From NCBI GenBank assembly GCA_025450855.1, contig JANWLL010000010.1, forward strand, positions 1-32,166: a stretch of 32,166 nt of DNA, read 5' to 3'. Positions 1 through 7,901 of this stretch are shown one piece after another. The DNA comes from Vulcanimicrobiia bacterium. Its GTDB lineage: Bacteria > Vulcanimicrobiota > Vulcanimicrobiia > Eremiobacterales > Eremiobacteraceae. Each line of letters starts with the position of its first letter. Position 1 is the first letter of the stretch. The notes under the pieces were generated by a model. It was given only the letters and a program-made list of their open reading frames with translations. It was not told the DNA's origin and ran no database searches. The translations under genes were made by a program, and so were the position numbers.

Positions 1-1059
1 GTCCGAGAGTTTCGTACGCCGCTTTCTACGCTCGATTGCGGCAACTCCGGCAGCACGATGCGGATGCTCGCCGGGCTCATCGCCGGCCGCGTCGATGCGA
101 CGCTCGACGGCGACGAATCGCTGCGGCGACGGCCCATGGAACGCGTCGCAGAGCCCCTGCGCGCGATGGGCGCAGACGTGAAGACGAATGAAGGACGGCC
201 CCCCTTGGCACTGCGCTCCTCGAAGCAGCCGCTTCGAGGAGCCGCGATCACGCTGCCGGTCGCATCAGCGCAAGTGAAATCCTCGGTGCTCTTCGCTGCG
301 CTCCGTGCGCAAGGGCCGACGGTCGTCACGGAACATTCGCATACCCGCGATCACACCGAACGAATGCTCCGCTCGATGGGTGCGACCTTGGATGTGAATG
401 GACGGAGCATCGCGGTTGAGACTTCGTCACTCAAGCCGCTCGCCGACTATCGCGTGCCAGGCGATTTTTCCGCGGCCTTCTTCTTCATGGCCGGCGCCGC
501 CGCACTGCCCGGATCGCATCTGCGCCTCGCAGCTGTCGGACTTAATCCGACGCGCACCGCCGCTCTCGACGTCTTACGCGCGATGGGAGCGGACATCGAG
601 ATCTCGGACAAACGCGAAGTGTACGGCGAGCCGATCGGCGATGTCGTCGTCCGTGGTGGTCGCGATCTTCGTACCGCTGCCATCGACGCAGCGCTGATCC
701 CAAACCTTATCGACGAGATCCCCGCGCTCTGCGCCCTCGCCGCTTCCGTGGGGCTCGACTTCGAGATCCGCAATGCGTCCGAGCTGCGGACGAAAGAATC
801 GGACAGGATCGCGACGACCGTGCGGCTCCTTCGCGCGTTCGGCGTGAACGCTGAAGAACTGCCTGACGGCATCTCGATCACTTCGAGTGGCCGATCGTAC
901 GCACCGGAGCGGATCCCTACCGAGGGCGACCACCGCATCGGTATGTCTGCGGCTATTCTCGCGCTCGCGGCCGGTGCGCCCATCCGGATCGACGACGCGG
1001 ATTGCATCGATACGTCGTTCCCCGGCTTCGCCGACGCGTGGCGCTCGTCGTTCGAGTGA
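1..1059 (+). CDS. aroA: 3-phosphoshikimate 1-carboxyvinyltransferase (EPSP synthase), 5' end missing
   Basis: EPSP synthase transfers the enolpyruvyl group of PEP to shikimate 3-phosphate in the cytoplasmic shikimate pathway, which supplies chorismate to the trp genes further along this window. The reading frame is open from base 1, so the N-terminal part lies outside the window; 352 codons are visible against about 430 in full-length family members. The first family signature is present at the edge (LDCGNSGSTMRMLAG, bases 31-75) and the second, RTKESDRIATT, falls at about bases 788-820. The C-terminus carries the expected DHRIGMSAAILAL segment (bases 929-967), and the gene stops with TGA at 1057-1059. 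It converges with the phosphoesterase gene, whose stop is 13 bases away. The identification is firm; only the start is unknown. Confidence 0.96.
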   Translation, partial: VREFRTPLSTLDCGNSGSTMRMLAGLIAGRVDATLDGDESLRRRPMERVAEPLRAMGADVKTNEGRPPLALRSSKQPLRGAAITLPVASAQVKSSVLFAALRAQGPTVVTEHSHTRDHTERMLRSMGATLDVNGRSIAVETSSLKPLADYRVPGDFSAAFFFMAGAAALPGSHLRLAAVGLNPTRTAALDVLRAMGADIEISDKREVYGEPIGDVVVRGGRDLRTAAIDAALIPNLIDEIPALCALAASVGLDFEIRNASELRTKESDRIATTVRLLRAFGVNAEELPDGISITSSGRSYAPERIPTEGDHRIGMSAAILALAAGAPIRIDDADCIDTSFPGFADAWRSSFE

Positions 1060-1072
1060 CGGCGGGCGAGGC

Positions 1073-1831
1073 CTAACGCAGTTCGGCGCCGCTCCAGGCG
1101 CCGAGCACCTCTTCTTCCGTCGGCGGCTGTTGGATGTTGTTCGCGGCGAAGTCCTCTGCTTGCGGATATCGCGTCGCTCGAACGCGCGCCGCTGCGGCCG
1201 TAAGATCGAAGTCGGTGCGACGGAGCTGCACGTCGGGGCCGAGCAGCAACCAATACGCGCCTGGTCTTCCGAAGGGCATCCCGACGCTGCCGGCGTTCAC
1301 CACGCGCACGCTCCCGATCGCGCGGTCGAACTGCATGTGCGTGTGACCGCAGACCACGATCTCGACCCCTAATCCGCTGAATATCGGCGCGAGCCGCTCC
1401 TCGGGCGTGCAGCGCGTGAAGATCTCCGTGTCGTTGCGGGGCGTCGCATGGCAGAACAGCACGTCGCCGATCTCCGACACGCGCGATCGGACGGATTTCT
1501 GCCAAGCCGCGAGGACTTGCTCGTGGCCCGAGTCCAGCTGTTCCGCCGTCCATGTGATGACTTCGCGTACCTGTTCTGGAAGCGTCTTCGACTCCACGCC
1601 GTGCATCCGTTCGAGCACTTCGCGGTCGCCATTGCCTTGGACGAATCGGACGGGCACGTCGAGTGCGAGCAGCGTCGCGATCGTCTCGCGCGGCATCGGA
1701 CCGGGCAGCACATCGCCGCCGATGACGATCCTATCGACGCCGGCTTTCCGGACATCTTCGAGGACCGCTTCGAGTGCGGGCAGGTTCGCGTGGATGTCGT
1801 ACAGCGCGGCGACGCGAGCGTTTTGCGTCAT
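1073..1831 (-). CDS. Calcineurin-like metallophosphoesterase (YfcE/ApaH-like fold)
   Basis: This is a 252-residue protein with all the metal-binding motifs of the metallophosphoesterase fold in order: DIHAN near the N-terminus, GGDVLPGP, a GNGDRE variant of the GNH(D/E) box, a CHATPRN histidine, and GHTHMQFDR near residue 170. It should be a cytosolic two-metal phosphatase or phosphodiesterase; the substrate cannot be read from sequence. I place the start at ATG 1831, 13 bases after the stop of the upstream secreted-protein gene. A GTG at 1858 would add nine residues and overlap that gene by 14 bases; neither start has a clear Shine-Dalgarno. It is the last gene of a minus-strand run and converges on aroA. 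Confidence 0.85.
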   Translation of the reverse strand: MTQNARVAALYDIHANLPALEAVLEDVRKAGVDRIVIGGDVLPGPMPRETIATLLALDVPVRFVQGNGDREVLERMHGVESKTLPEQVREVITWTAEQLDSGHEQVLAAWQKSVRSRVSEIGDVLFCHATPRNDTEIFTRCTPEERLAPIFSGLGVEIVVCGHTHMQFDRAIGSVRVVNAGSVGMPFGRPGAYWLLLGPDVQLRRTDFDLTAAAARVRATRYPQAEDFAANNIQQPPTEEEVLGAWSGAELR

Positions 1832-1844
1832 GGCGTTGGGGTGA

Positions 1845-2681
1845 TCAGAGCCAGTCACAGCCGACGGTGCTATGGGCCCGCACGATGCCGATCAGTGATT
1901 CGGCAGTGTTCCAACTCAGGCTGTCGCCGCCTAGAGTCATCGCGTCCATCGCTGCGCGGTCGTCCTTGACTGCCCAGCCGTTGATGCCCCAAGCAAGCAG
2001 CACCTGCCCCTCATAGGCCGGCGTACACCACGAGGCAAGCGCCTCCGAGCCAGCGTCGTCCACCACCGCGTAACGCAATCGGGCGTCGCCATCGACGATC
2101 GGGTCTAGCCCGTCGAGCAATGCGGACGTGAGAGACGTTTGAACGATAGGAGGCGTCTTCGGGGCTACAAGCGTGTAGCAGTCGGCGACCACGGCGTACT
2201 GACGGCGCACTGAGTCGAGCATCAGATCTTGGATGACGGTGGTCCGCGCCTCGATATCGATCGAAGCCTCCGAGCTGCTTCCGCCGCACTCGCCGTAGTC
2301 GCGCCAGAAGTGAGTCTTGTCCGCGGCCACTTGATAACTACCCGGGGACAGGTCCGAGAAGTCGAATAGACCATTCGGGCCGGTTGTTTCCAGGTACCAA
2401 TGATACTGTCCGGTGAGCACGACAGACGCTCCGCCGAGCGGCTCACCGCAAAGGTCGTCGAGGTGAACCCGGCCGGTAATCTCTGAGGTTTGGCTCAACG
2501 GCGTTGTAGCCGCACCTGGCGCAACGAAAACGGAGGCGCTTGGCGAAGCCTCTTGACTTGGTGAGTAGACCCACGGGTCCGCCAAGCACTGGGAGCCTAC
2601 GAAGTCTCGCGCTATCGCACTTTGTGGGGTGAGCGCTGACAGCACGATCGCAAGGCAGAGAATTGTGCGCACCGTTCTCAT
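1845..2681 (-). CDS. Secreted protein with carboxypeptidase-regulatory-like (CNA-B-like) beta domain
   Basis: The 278-residue product starts with a basic N-terminus, a hydrophobic core (TILCLAIVLSALTP) and an AxA-type end (SAIA-RD), a classic Sec signal peptide, so it is probably exported. Roughly residues 70-150 (EITGRVHLDD...GEPLGGASVVL...NGLFDFSDLSPGSYQV) match the carboxypeptidase regulatory-like / transthyretin-like beta-sandwich pattern. The remaining C-terminal half has several cysteines and I do not recognise it. I chose ATG 2681 because it is preceded by GTGAGG and gives a clean signal peptide. An ATG at 2720, directly abutting the upstream stop, would add 13 residues without a Shine-Dalgarno. 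Base composition looks somewhat less GC-rich than its neighbours. Function unknown. Confidence 0.7.
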   Translation of the reverse strand: MRTVRTILCLAIVLSALTPQSAIARDFVGSQCLADPWVYSPSQEASPSASVFVAPGAATTPLSQTSEITGRVHLDDLCGEPLGGASVVLTGQYHWYLETTGPNGLFDFSDLSPGSYQVAADKTHFWRDYGECGGSSSEASIDIEARTTVIQDLMLDSVRRQYAVVADCYTLVAPKTPPIVQTSLTSALLDGLDPIVDGDARLRYAVVDDAGSEALASWCTPAYEGQVLLAWGINGWAVKDDRAAMDAMTLGGDSLSWNTAESLIGIVRAHSTVGCDWL

Positions 2682-2720
2682 GCTCGTGGCAGCCTCACGT
2701 TTCGATATTCCTCGGCACAT

Positions 2721-3071
2721 TTAGGATGCCCGGCCGCGAAGTGACGGCGCGAAGACGTCGAGTAAGTCGACAATGCAAGCCGCGACGGAATCGATCCCGC
2801 TCTGAAGACGCGCGGTCGCGTCTTGCGCGGCCGTGAGCTGCTCGACGAGTGCGTCCCAGCGATCGCTAGCGGCCTGAAGGCTCTCGACGCCGGCGGAGAT
2901 GCGTTCGCCGAGCGCAGGTAGTTTGGACGCCGCGACGAGCGCCGGCGAATCCGAGATGCGCCTCACGCGCGATCGCGTCTGCAGCGCCGCAAGGAGCGCA
3001 TAGACGGCGGCCGCGAGCACGGCGATCGCGCCGATGATGATCGCGACGATCGACGCGCTCTCGAGTTTCAT
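2721..3071 (-). CDS. Small single-pass membrane protein with helical cytoplasmic tail
   Basis: This is a 116-residue protein with one strong N-terminal membrane helix (about residues 8-29, IVAIIIGAIAVLAAAVYALLAA). A long helix-favouring region rich in Ala, Leu and Gln follows (LQAASDRWDALVEQLTAAQDATARLQ), resembling a short coiled coil. The architecture recalls DUF948-type small membrane proteins, but no diagnostic motif is present, so the family is unassigned. Its ATG overlaps the stop of the upstream FmdB-like gene as ATGA, implying translational coupling and one transcript. Its own stop sits directly before the gene for the secreted protein. Confidence 0.65.
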   Translation of the reverse strand: MKLESASIVAIIIGAIAVLAAAVYALLAALQTRSRVRRISDSPALVAASKLPALGERISAGVESLQAASDRWDALVEQLTAAQDATARLQSGIDSVAACIVDLLDVFAPSLRGRAS

Positions 3072-3445
3072 GTCTTGGCTGACGAAGAACCCGAGGACGA
3101 GTCGCCCGACTTGGGTGTCGAGGCAGTTGAGGACGTCGACGAATCGGATGGCTTCGAGCTGGCGGTCTTACCGTCGGAACTCGCAGCTCCGGCCTTCGAC
3201 TCGGCCGATTTGGAGTCGGAGGGTGGCGTTTCTGACGACTTGCTGTCCGAGGGCGCGCGCGACGACGCGCCGCCGTAGTCGGTCTTGTGGAAGCCGCTGC
3301 CCTTGAAGACAAGCCCTATCGGATGGAAGACGCGGACGAGCTCACCGCCGCACGACGGACACTCGGTCGGCCGTTTGTCGTTGAAGCCGTGTTGGACCTC
3401 GTGGGTCTTGCCGCATGACTTGCAGCGATACTCGTATACTGGCAT
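3068..3445 (-). CDS. FmdB-type zinc-ribbon protein with Ser-rich tail
   Basis: The first 55 or so residues form the FmdB/CxxC_CxxC_SSSS zinc ribbon: MPVYEYRCKSCGKTHEVQHG, then a second knuckle (CPSCGG) and the characteristic VFHPIGLVFKGSGFHKTDY. The rest (about residues 60-125) is a low-complexity tail dominated by Ser, Lys, Asp, Thr and Ala, probably disordered. Proteins of this family are widespread and small. The name comes from a putative regulator of formamide/amide genes, but a general function is not established. The gene overlaps the downstream membrane-protein gene by four bases. Confidence 0.88.
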   Translation of the reverse strand: MPVYEYRCKSCGKTHEVQHGFNDKRPTECPSCGGELVRVFHPIGLVFKGSGFHKTDYGGASSRAPSDSKSSETPPSDSKSAESKAGAASSDGKTASSKPSDSSTSSTASTPKSGDSSSGSSSAKT

Positions 3446-3466
3446 CGTATCCGGGGGGCGGTGACT

Positions 3467-4009
3467 CTAGAGCGCTACTGCTGGCTCCGCCGCTTTTGGC
3501 CGGACCGTCGCAGCCAGCGCACCCTCTTCCGCGTCGAAGAGGTTCTCGCCAACCGCCGTATATTCGACTTGCTCTTCGAGCAGGCCTTTGAGGCGCACGA
3601 GCGAGTCGTGCAGATCGCGTCGCACGCGACGTCGTTTCGACATCGCGTCGATCGCACGCGCGACGAGGCCGCCGAAGAGCGGATACCCGATCGAACAAGC
3701 GACGCGCGTCTGCTTGCCGCGCTGCTCGAATCGGAAATCGATGCGGCGCGCGGCCGAGTAAAGTCCCTCGAGCGACAGGAACGCGTTGCGGACGAGTCGC
3801 TTCACTTCGAACGTCTCTTGCCACCGCCGGCTCCCGGCGTGCATGCAGACGAGCAGTTCCTCATCGACGGCCAGCGGTTGCGACTCGGGCTGCTGCGCGT
3901 TCACGACCGACGGCATCCACACGGGCCAGCGCGCCACGTCGGTCACGAAATCGAATACCTTCGCGACTGGAACGTCGACATCGGTGTGATCCGCGCACAG
4001 TACCTTCAT
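3467..4009 (-). CDS. SRPBCC-family (polyketide cyclase/START-like) protein
   Basis: This 180-residue protein begins MKVLCADHTDVDVPVAKVF, followed by DFVTDVARWPVWMPSVV, the usual opening of SRPBCC proteins (first strand, then the helix-grip W-P motif). Later segments (RRWQETFEVKRL, FRFEQRGKQTRVACSIGYPLFGG) fit the antiparallel sheet of that fold. The C-terminus has a charged helix and an Ala-rich tail. The fold binds hydrophobic ligands in many unrelated contexts, so no substrate is proposed. The start at ATG 4009 is well supported by AAGGAG eight bases upstream; the frame stays open further upstream but that is only lack of stops. It is divergent from the Nudix gene with about 115 bases between them. 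Confidence 0.8.
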   Translation of the reverse strand: MKVLCADHTDVDVPVAKVFDFVTDVARWPVWMPSVVNAQQPESQPLAVDEELLVCMHAGSRRWQETFEVKRLVRNAFLSLEGLYSAARRIDFRFEQRGKQTRVACSIGYPLFGGLVARAIDAMSKRRRVRRDLHDSLVRLKGLLEEQVEYTAVGENLFDAEEGALAATVRPKAAEPAVAL

Positions 4010-4048
4010 CCGTAGCGCTCCTTCGCAAGCGTATATGTCGCGCCGGAG

Positions 4049-4063
4049 GGGTCCACTGGACCC
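4049..4063. repeat. Short inverted repeat in divergent intergenic region
   Basis: GGGTCC-ACT-GGACCC is a perfect 6-bp dyad in the gap between the divergent SRPBCC and Nudix genes. Its position would suit an operator or the loop of a leader RNA, but there is no other support for a regulatory role. Confidence 0.3.
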
Positions 4064-4126
4064 GCGCGAAGTGTCGCCCTCCACACGAAAATCGTCGTCG
4101 ACGGCGGAAAAACCTTCCTTGGCGAG

Positions 4127-4573
4127 GTGTCGCGCTTCACAATGGTCCGCGTACGCGTTGCTGCGCTCATCGTTCGCGATCGTCGCGTGCTCCTCGCGCG
4201 ACACGTCAAACATGGACGCACGTCGTACCTGCTCCCCGGCGGCGGGATCGAAACGCGCGAAACCGCGATCGAAGCGCTGACGCGCGAGCTGCGCGAGGAA
4301 GCCAGCGCCGCCGTCACGATCGGCGCGCTGCGTTATGTCGTCGAAGCGATCGCACCTGACGGCTCCAAGCACCTCCTGCAGCTTATCTTCGAGGCCACGC
4401 TCGCAAACGAAGTCGGACCCTCGACGGACCCGCGGGTCGTCGCCTGCGAGTGGCACGACGTCGCCGCGCTGCGCACCCTCACCATCCACCCTGGCGTCGG
4501 TCAGCGACTCGCTGCGGACGTAGAATCCGGCGATGCAGCGGTCGACTACGTCACCGCGCCTTGGATCGTCTGA
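4127..4573 (+). CDS. Nudix hydrolase
   Basis: The protein has 148 residues from GTG 4127, or 143 from ATG 4142, which may be the true start; a GCGAGG stretch lies before both and does not decide it. The Nudix box is clear around residues 38-60: GGGIETRETAIEALTREL followed by REEASAAV, fitting GX5EX7REUXEEXGU except that the final Gly is Ser. The catalytic/metal-binding REL-EE residues are intact. It should hydrolyse a nucleoside diphosphate linked to another group; the substrate is unknown. The gene ends right at a strong hairpin terminator (4575-4623) shared with ftsZ on the other strand. Confidence 0.88.
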   Translation: MSRFTMVRVRVAALIVRDRRVLLARHVKHGRTSYLLPGGGIETRETAIEALTRELREEASAAVTIGALRYVVEAIAPDGSKHLLQLIFEATLANEVGPSTDPRVVACEWHDVAALRTLTIHPGVGQRLAADVESGDAAVDYVTAPWIV

Positions 4574-4574
4574 G

Positions 4575-4623
4575 AAAAAAAAGCGGCGGCCGGCTCGCCT
4601 CGCGCGACGCCGGCCGCCGTTTT
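4575..4623. terminator. Bidirectional intrinsic terminator between Nudix gene and ftsZ
   Basis: A perfect 11-bp GC stem (arms 4584-4594 and 4609-4619) with a 14-nt loop is flanked by eight A at 4575-4582 and by TTTT at 4620-4623. Read on the minus strand it gives a hairpin followed by a long U run, a strong terminator for the dnaE-to-ftsZ operon. Read on the plus strand the U run is shorter but serviceable for the Nudix gene. Confidence 0.9.
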
Positions 4624-4632
4624 CCCCGCTGA

Positions 4633-5694
4633 CTACTTGTTGTAGCGAAGGAAGGCGGGCACTTCGATCTCGTCCATGCTGATCGGCTTGACCTTTTCGA
4701 TCTCGCCGACGCCGAGGACGCGCTGACGATCGCGAGCGCGCGACCCGAAGCCGGTCGCGAGCACGGTGACGCGCACTTCGTTCTGGAGCCGGTCGTCGAT
4801 CGTCGCGCCGAAGATGACCTCAGCGTCCGGATCGACCGTCTTCGCGATCGCCTCCGCCGCTTCGTTCACCTCGTACATCGACAGATCCGATCCGCCGTAG
4901 ATGTTGAAGATGACGCCGCGAGCGCCGTCGATCGTCGCCTCGAGCAGCGGGCTCGACACGGCCTTTTGCGCCGCATCTGCGGCGCGATGCTCGCCGCTCC
5001 CGATGCCGATGCCCATGAGCGCGGAACCGGCGTCCGTCATGACGCGCCGCACGTCGGCGAAGTCGAGGTTGATCAAACCGGGCTGCGTGATGAGATCCGT
5101 GATGCCCTGGATGCCTTGGCGCAACACGTCGTCGGCGTAGCGGAACGCCTCGACGAGCGGCGTCTTCTTCTCGATGACCGAGAGCAGGCGGTCGTTCGGG
5201 ATGACGATGAGCGTGTCGACCTTCTGTTCGAGCTCGGCGATGCCGCGCTCGGCGATCTGCGCCCGCTTGCGCAGCTCGAAGCCGAACGGCTTCGTCACGA
5301 CGCCGACCGTCAGCGCTCCGGCCGAGCGCGCGAGCTCGGCGAGGATCGGCGCGGCGCCCGTGCCCGTGCCACCGCCCATGCCGGCGGTGATGAAGACGAG
5401 ATCGGTGCCTTCGACGAGCAGCGCGAGGTCTTCTTTCGACTCGTCGGCCGCCTGCCGCCCGATCTCCGGATCGGCGCCCGCTCCCAAGCCGCGCGTCAGG
5501 TTTTGCCCGATCTGCAGCTTGTTCTCGGTCCGCGAATTCTTCAGCGCCTGCACGTCGCAGTTGACCGCGTAGAACTCGGCGCCTTTGATGCCGGCGTCGA
5601 CCATCCGGTTGATGGCGTTGCAGCCGCCGCCGCCGACGCCGATGACTTTGATGCTCGCCATGTGCTCCGGCACGTAGCGCCGCTGCTCCGTCAT
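4633..5694 (-). CDS. ftsZ: Cell division protein FtsZ
   Basis: FtsZ is the tubulin-like GTPase that polymerises into the cytokinetic Z ring. The 353-residue product has [17 protein letters not shown] near residue 15, the tubulin-signature T4 loop [12 protein letters not shown] near residue 105, and the T7-loop region [11 protein letters not shown]. It ends with the conserved C-terminal peptide VPAFLRYNK that binds FtsA and other partners. The variable linker before that peptide is very short (about 25-30 residues). Start ATG 5694 is preceded by AAAGGGG at 8-nt spacing; the frame is open upstream but overlaps ftsA and is spurious. It follows ftsA by 20 bases and is the last gene before the terminator. 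Confidence 0.98.
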   Translation of the reverse strand: MTEQRRYVPEHMASIKVIGVGGGGCNAINRMVDAGIKGAEFYAVNCDVQALKNSRTENKLQIGQNLTRGLGAGADPEIGRQAADESKEDLALLVEGTDLVFITAGMGGGTGTGAAPILAELARSAGALTVGVVTKPFGFELRKRAQIAERGIAELEQKVDTLIVIPNDRLLSVIEKKTPLVEAFRYADDVLRQGIQGITDLITQPGLINLDFADVRRVMTDAGSALMGIGIGSGEHRAADAAQKAVSSPLLEATIDGARGVIFNIYGGSDLSMYEVNEAAEAIAKTVDPDAEVIFGATIDDRLQNEVRVTVLATGFGSRARDRQRVLGVGEIEKVKPISMDEIEVPAFLRYNK

Positions 5695-5714
5695 GTCTGG
5701 AACCCCTTTCTCGT

Positions 5715-6941
5715 TCAACCGATGTATTCGGACAACCACGAGGTCATCCGGAACCAAACTCCTTTGCGCTCGCCGTCCTTCGATTGCGTGCTCGCGTGGT
5801 CCGATGCTCCGAACAGCACGAGCCCCACTGCGGTCGCGAACGCGGGATTCTTTATCGTCTCGGTCAGCCCGCCGACGTGCATCGGCGTTCCGATGCGTGC
5901 GGGCAGGTCGAAGAACTCCGATGCGAGCGAGTCGATGCCCTCGAGCCTTGCGCCGCCTCCGGTGACGACGAGCTCTGCGAGCATCACCTCGGGCGGGCAG
6001 TTCTGCGCGAGGTTCGCCCGCACGAGCTTGAAGATCTCCGTCATGCGAGCGACGATGATCTGGCGGAGGAACGTCTTCGATGCCGAGCGCGTCGTCCGTC
6101 CGGACAACGCTTTCACCTCGAACGTCTCTTCCCCCAGGTCGCGCGACATGTCGGCGGTACCGTACGCGTGCTTGATGTTCTCGGCCTCTTGGAAACTCGT
6201 CTTGAGACCGAGCGCCACGTCGTTCGTGACGATGTTGCCGCCGACCGGCACCGTCCACGTGTGGTAGACGCCGCCGCCCCAATAGACCGCGACGTCGGTC
6301 GTTCCGCCGCCGATGTCCAGCAGTACGACGCCGGCGTTGCGCTCTTCAGGCAAGAGCACTGCCGCGCCGCTGGCGAGCGGCTCGAAGATGACGCCCGTCG
6401 GCTCGATGCCGGCGCGATGGACGCATTTGAGGACGTTCGCGACGAACGACGAGCCCGCCGTGACGATGTGCGTGTCGACCTCGAGCCGCGCGCCCGACAT
6501 GCCGACTGGGTCGGTGATGCCGTTTTGGCCGTCGACCGCGTACTCGCGCGGCAGCGTGTGGATTATCTGACGATCCGCGGTCAGGTTGATGATGCTGCTC
6601 GCGTCGACGACCCGCTTGACGTCGCCCGGCACGACCTCTCGGTCGTCGCCGCCGACGGCGACGATGCCGTGAGAGTTCTGCGATCGGACGTGCTCGCCGG
6701 TGACGCCGACGAATGCCGACTCGATATGTGCGCCCGCCATCCGCTCGGCGGTCTCGGTCGCGCCCTCGATCGACTTGACCGTCTCTTCGAGGTCGGTGAC
6801 GACGCCTTTGCGCAGACCGACGGACGGACACACGCCGAAACCGACGATGTCCATATCGCCGTCACGTCCGACTGTCGCGATGACCGCCGCTGTCTTCGTG
6901 GTGCCGATGTCGAGACCGGCGATGAGGTCGCTACGTGCCAA
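5715..6941 (-). CDS. ftsA: Cell division protein FtsA
   Basis: FtsA is the actin-like ATPase that tethers FtsZ to the membrane. The 408-residue protein from TTG 6941 begins (M)[15 protein letters not shown], the family's phosphate-1 loop. Phosphate-2 ([14 protein letters not shown]) lies near residue 208, and [12 protein letters not shown] near the C-terminus is the adenosine motif. The last 15 residues ([15 protein letters not shown]) form the amphipathic membrane-targeting helix. The TTG start is chosen because it aligns with the family N-terminus and has GGGGAT just upstream; the frame runs on to 7073 through non-conserved sequence containing a DnaA-box palindrome. Lies between ftsQ and ftsZ in the usual order. 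Confidence 0.95.
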   Translation of the reverse strand: MARSDLIAGLDIGTTKTAAVIATVGRDGDMDIVGFGVCPSVGLRKGVVTDLEETVKSIEGATETAERMAGAHIESAFVGVTGEHVRSQNSHGIVAVGGDDREVVPGDVKRVVDASSIINLTADRQIIHTLPREYAVDGQNGITDPVGMSGARLEVDTHIVTAGSSFVANVLKCVHRAGIEPTGVIFEPLASGAAVLLPEERNAGVVLLDIGGGTTDVAVYWGGGVYHTWTVPVGGNIVTNDVALGLKTSFQEAENIKHAYGTADMSRDLGEETFEVKALSGRTTRSASKTFLRQIIVARMTEIFKLVRANLAQNCPPEVMLAELVVTGGGARLEGIDSLASEFFDLPARIGTPMHVGGLTETIKNPAFATAVGLVLFGASDHASTQSKDGERKGVWFRMTSWLSEYIG

Positions 6942-6975
6942 GGCTATCCCCGTTATCCGCCGGTTTCTCCGCGCG

Positions 6976-6996
6976 CTGTCCACAGGCTGTGGATAA
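6976..6996. promoter_or_regulatory. DnaA-box palindrome upstream of ftsA
   Basis: Bases 6988-6996 read TTATCCACA on the minus strand, an exact DnaA box. Facing it on the plus strand is CTGTCCACA (6976-6984), two mismatches from the consensus. Together they form a 7-bp perfect dyad TCCACAG-g-CTGTGGA. The site lies in the 171-base gap between ftsQ and ftsA, about 35-60 bases before the ftsA start, so DnaA control of ftsA is possible but unproven. Confidence 0.5.
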
Positions 6997-7015
6997 GCGT
7001 CGCCAAGAACAACGC

Positions 7016-7036
7016 TGGCGACCCATAGGGTCGCCA
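7016..7036. repeat. 9-bp hairpin between ftsQ and ftsA
   Basis: TGGCGACCC-ATA-GGGTCGCCA is a perfect 9-bp inverted repeat with a 3-nt loop. There is no U tract in either direction, so it is unlikely to be a simple terminator. It could be a processing or stability element that lets ftsA and ftsZ be expressed differently from ftsQ. The same gap also has a direct repeat GTCGCCAAGA (near 7000 and 7031). Confidence 0.55.
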
Positions 7037-7112
7037 AGAGTCCGCCGCCAGCATTCCAAACGCGCGGGCACATCCCTGCAAGGCGTTCGAGCGATCGTCG
7101 CGATCAACGCGT

Positions 7113-7901
7113 TCATCGATAGAGCACCGTCGGCGTGCGCACACTTCGCAAGTCGACGTAGACGACGTTTTCCGGCGCGGCGATCTTCGGCACGATCGAT
7201 TTGAAGAGCGTCACCTTCTTCGCGAGGTCGTCTGCGGTGCCGAGTATCGCCCGCAATCCGTCGTCTGAGGTGACGGTGATGCCGGTCGCCGGTCTGATAT
7301 CGACTTCCGAGACGCGGAGTCCGAGCGCCCGCAGCTGCACGAGCGCGTCGTACGCCTGTTGGAAGTCGTCACCGGGCATCGGCGAACCAGGCGCTAGTCC
7401 CGATGGCGCCGGGTCGAGGCGGATGAGCGGCAAAGCGGCGGCTTGCTCTTCTCTGGGGTCCGGCCGGCCGAGAGCGGAGATGTCGAGAACGCGCCCGGTC
7501 GCGTCGATCAGCGCTTCAGAGGCGGCGGGCTCCTCGGCCGACGCACCGGAGAGACGTACCCGCACGACCGCCTGACGCTCGGTGACGGAAACGGAGACGC
7601 GGTTCGGCCAGGTCCGCTGTAAAGCGGCGGTGGCCACCCACGGAAGGGCCTCGATGCGCCGCCTTGCGGCGCCGGTGTCGAGAAGCCAGACGTTCGTGCC
7701 CTTCGCAAAGCCGGCGGCATAGAGGATGTCGCTAACCGGCGTGCGCGCCTCGCCCGAAACGTTCAGACCGACGAAAGCGAGGCGCGCATCGCCCGCCTCT
7801 TTGAACCCGAAAGCGACGAGCGCGGTCGCGAGCAGGACGAGAGCGACGGCGACGACCTGAACGCCGATCGAATGCGGCGACACCCTGACGCGCTTACGCA
7901 C
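7113..7901 (-). CDS. ftsQ: Cell division protein FtsQ/DivIB
   Basis: FtsQ is a bitopic membrane protein that joins the divisome through FtsB/FtsL. The 262-residue product has a basic start, one membrane helix (about residues 12-33, GVQVVAVALVLLATALVAF), then the POTRA domain (about residues 40-112: LNVSGEARTP..., GTNVWLLDTGAARRRIEALPWVATAALQRTWPNRVSVSVTER), typical of FtsQ/DivIB. A beta domain follows. I take GTG 7901, which overlaps the stop of the HAD gene by 8 bases; a GTG six codons later is also possible, and neither has a strong Shine-Dalgarno. The open frame to 8066 is a shadow of the HAD gene. Confidence 0.9.
   Translation of the reverse strand: MRKRVRVSPHSIGVQVVAVALVLLATALVAFGFKEAGDARLAFVGLNVSGEARTPVSDILYAAGFAKGTNVWLLDTGAARRRIEALPWVATAALQRTWPNRVSVSVTERQAVVRVRLSGASAEEPAASEALIDATGRVLDISALGRPDPREEQAAALPLIRLDPAPSGLAPGSPMPGDDFQQAYDALVQLRALGLRVSEVDIRPATGITVTSDDGLRAILGTADDLAKKVTLFKSIVPKIAAPENVVYVDLRSVRTPTVLYR

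Noticed and set aside
4966-7028. Long plus-strand open frames opposite ftsZ and ftsA
   Set aside because: They mirror the conserved fts coding sequence in the complementary frame and have no family features or ribosome-binding sites.
6942-7073. 44-residue N-terminal extension of FtsA
   Set aside because: Not conserved in FtsA, covers the DnaA-box palindrome, and TTG 6941 gives the standard N-terminus.
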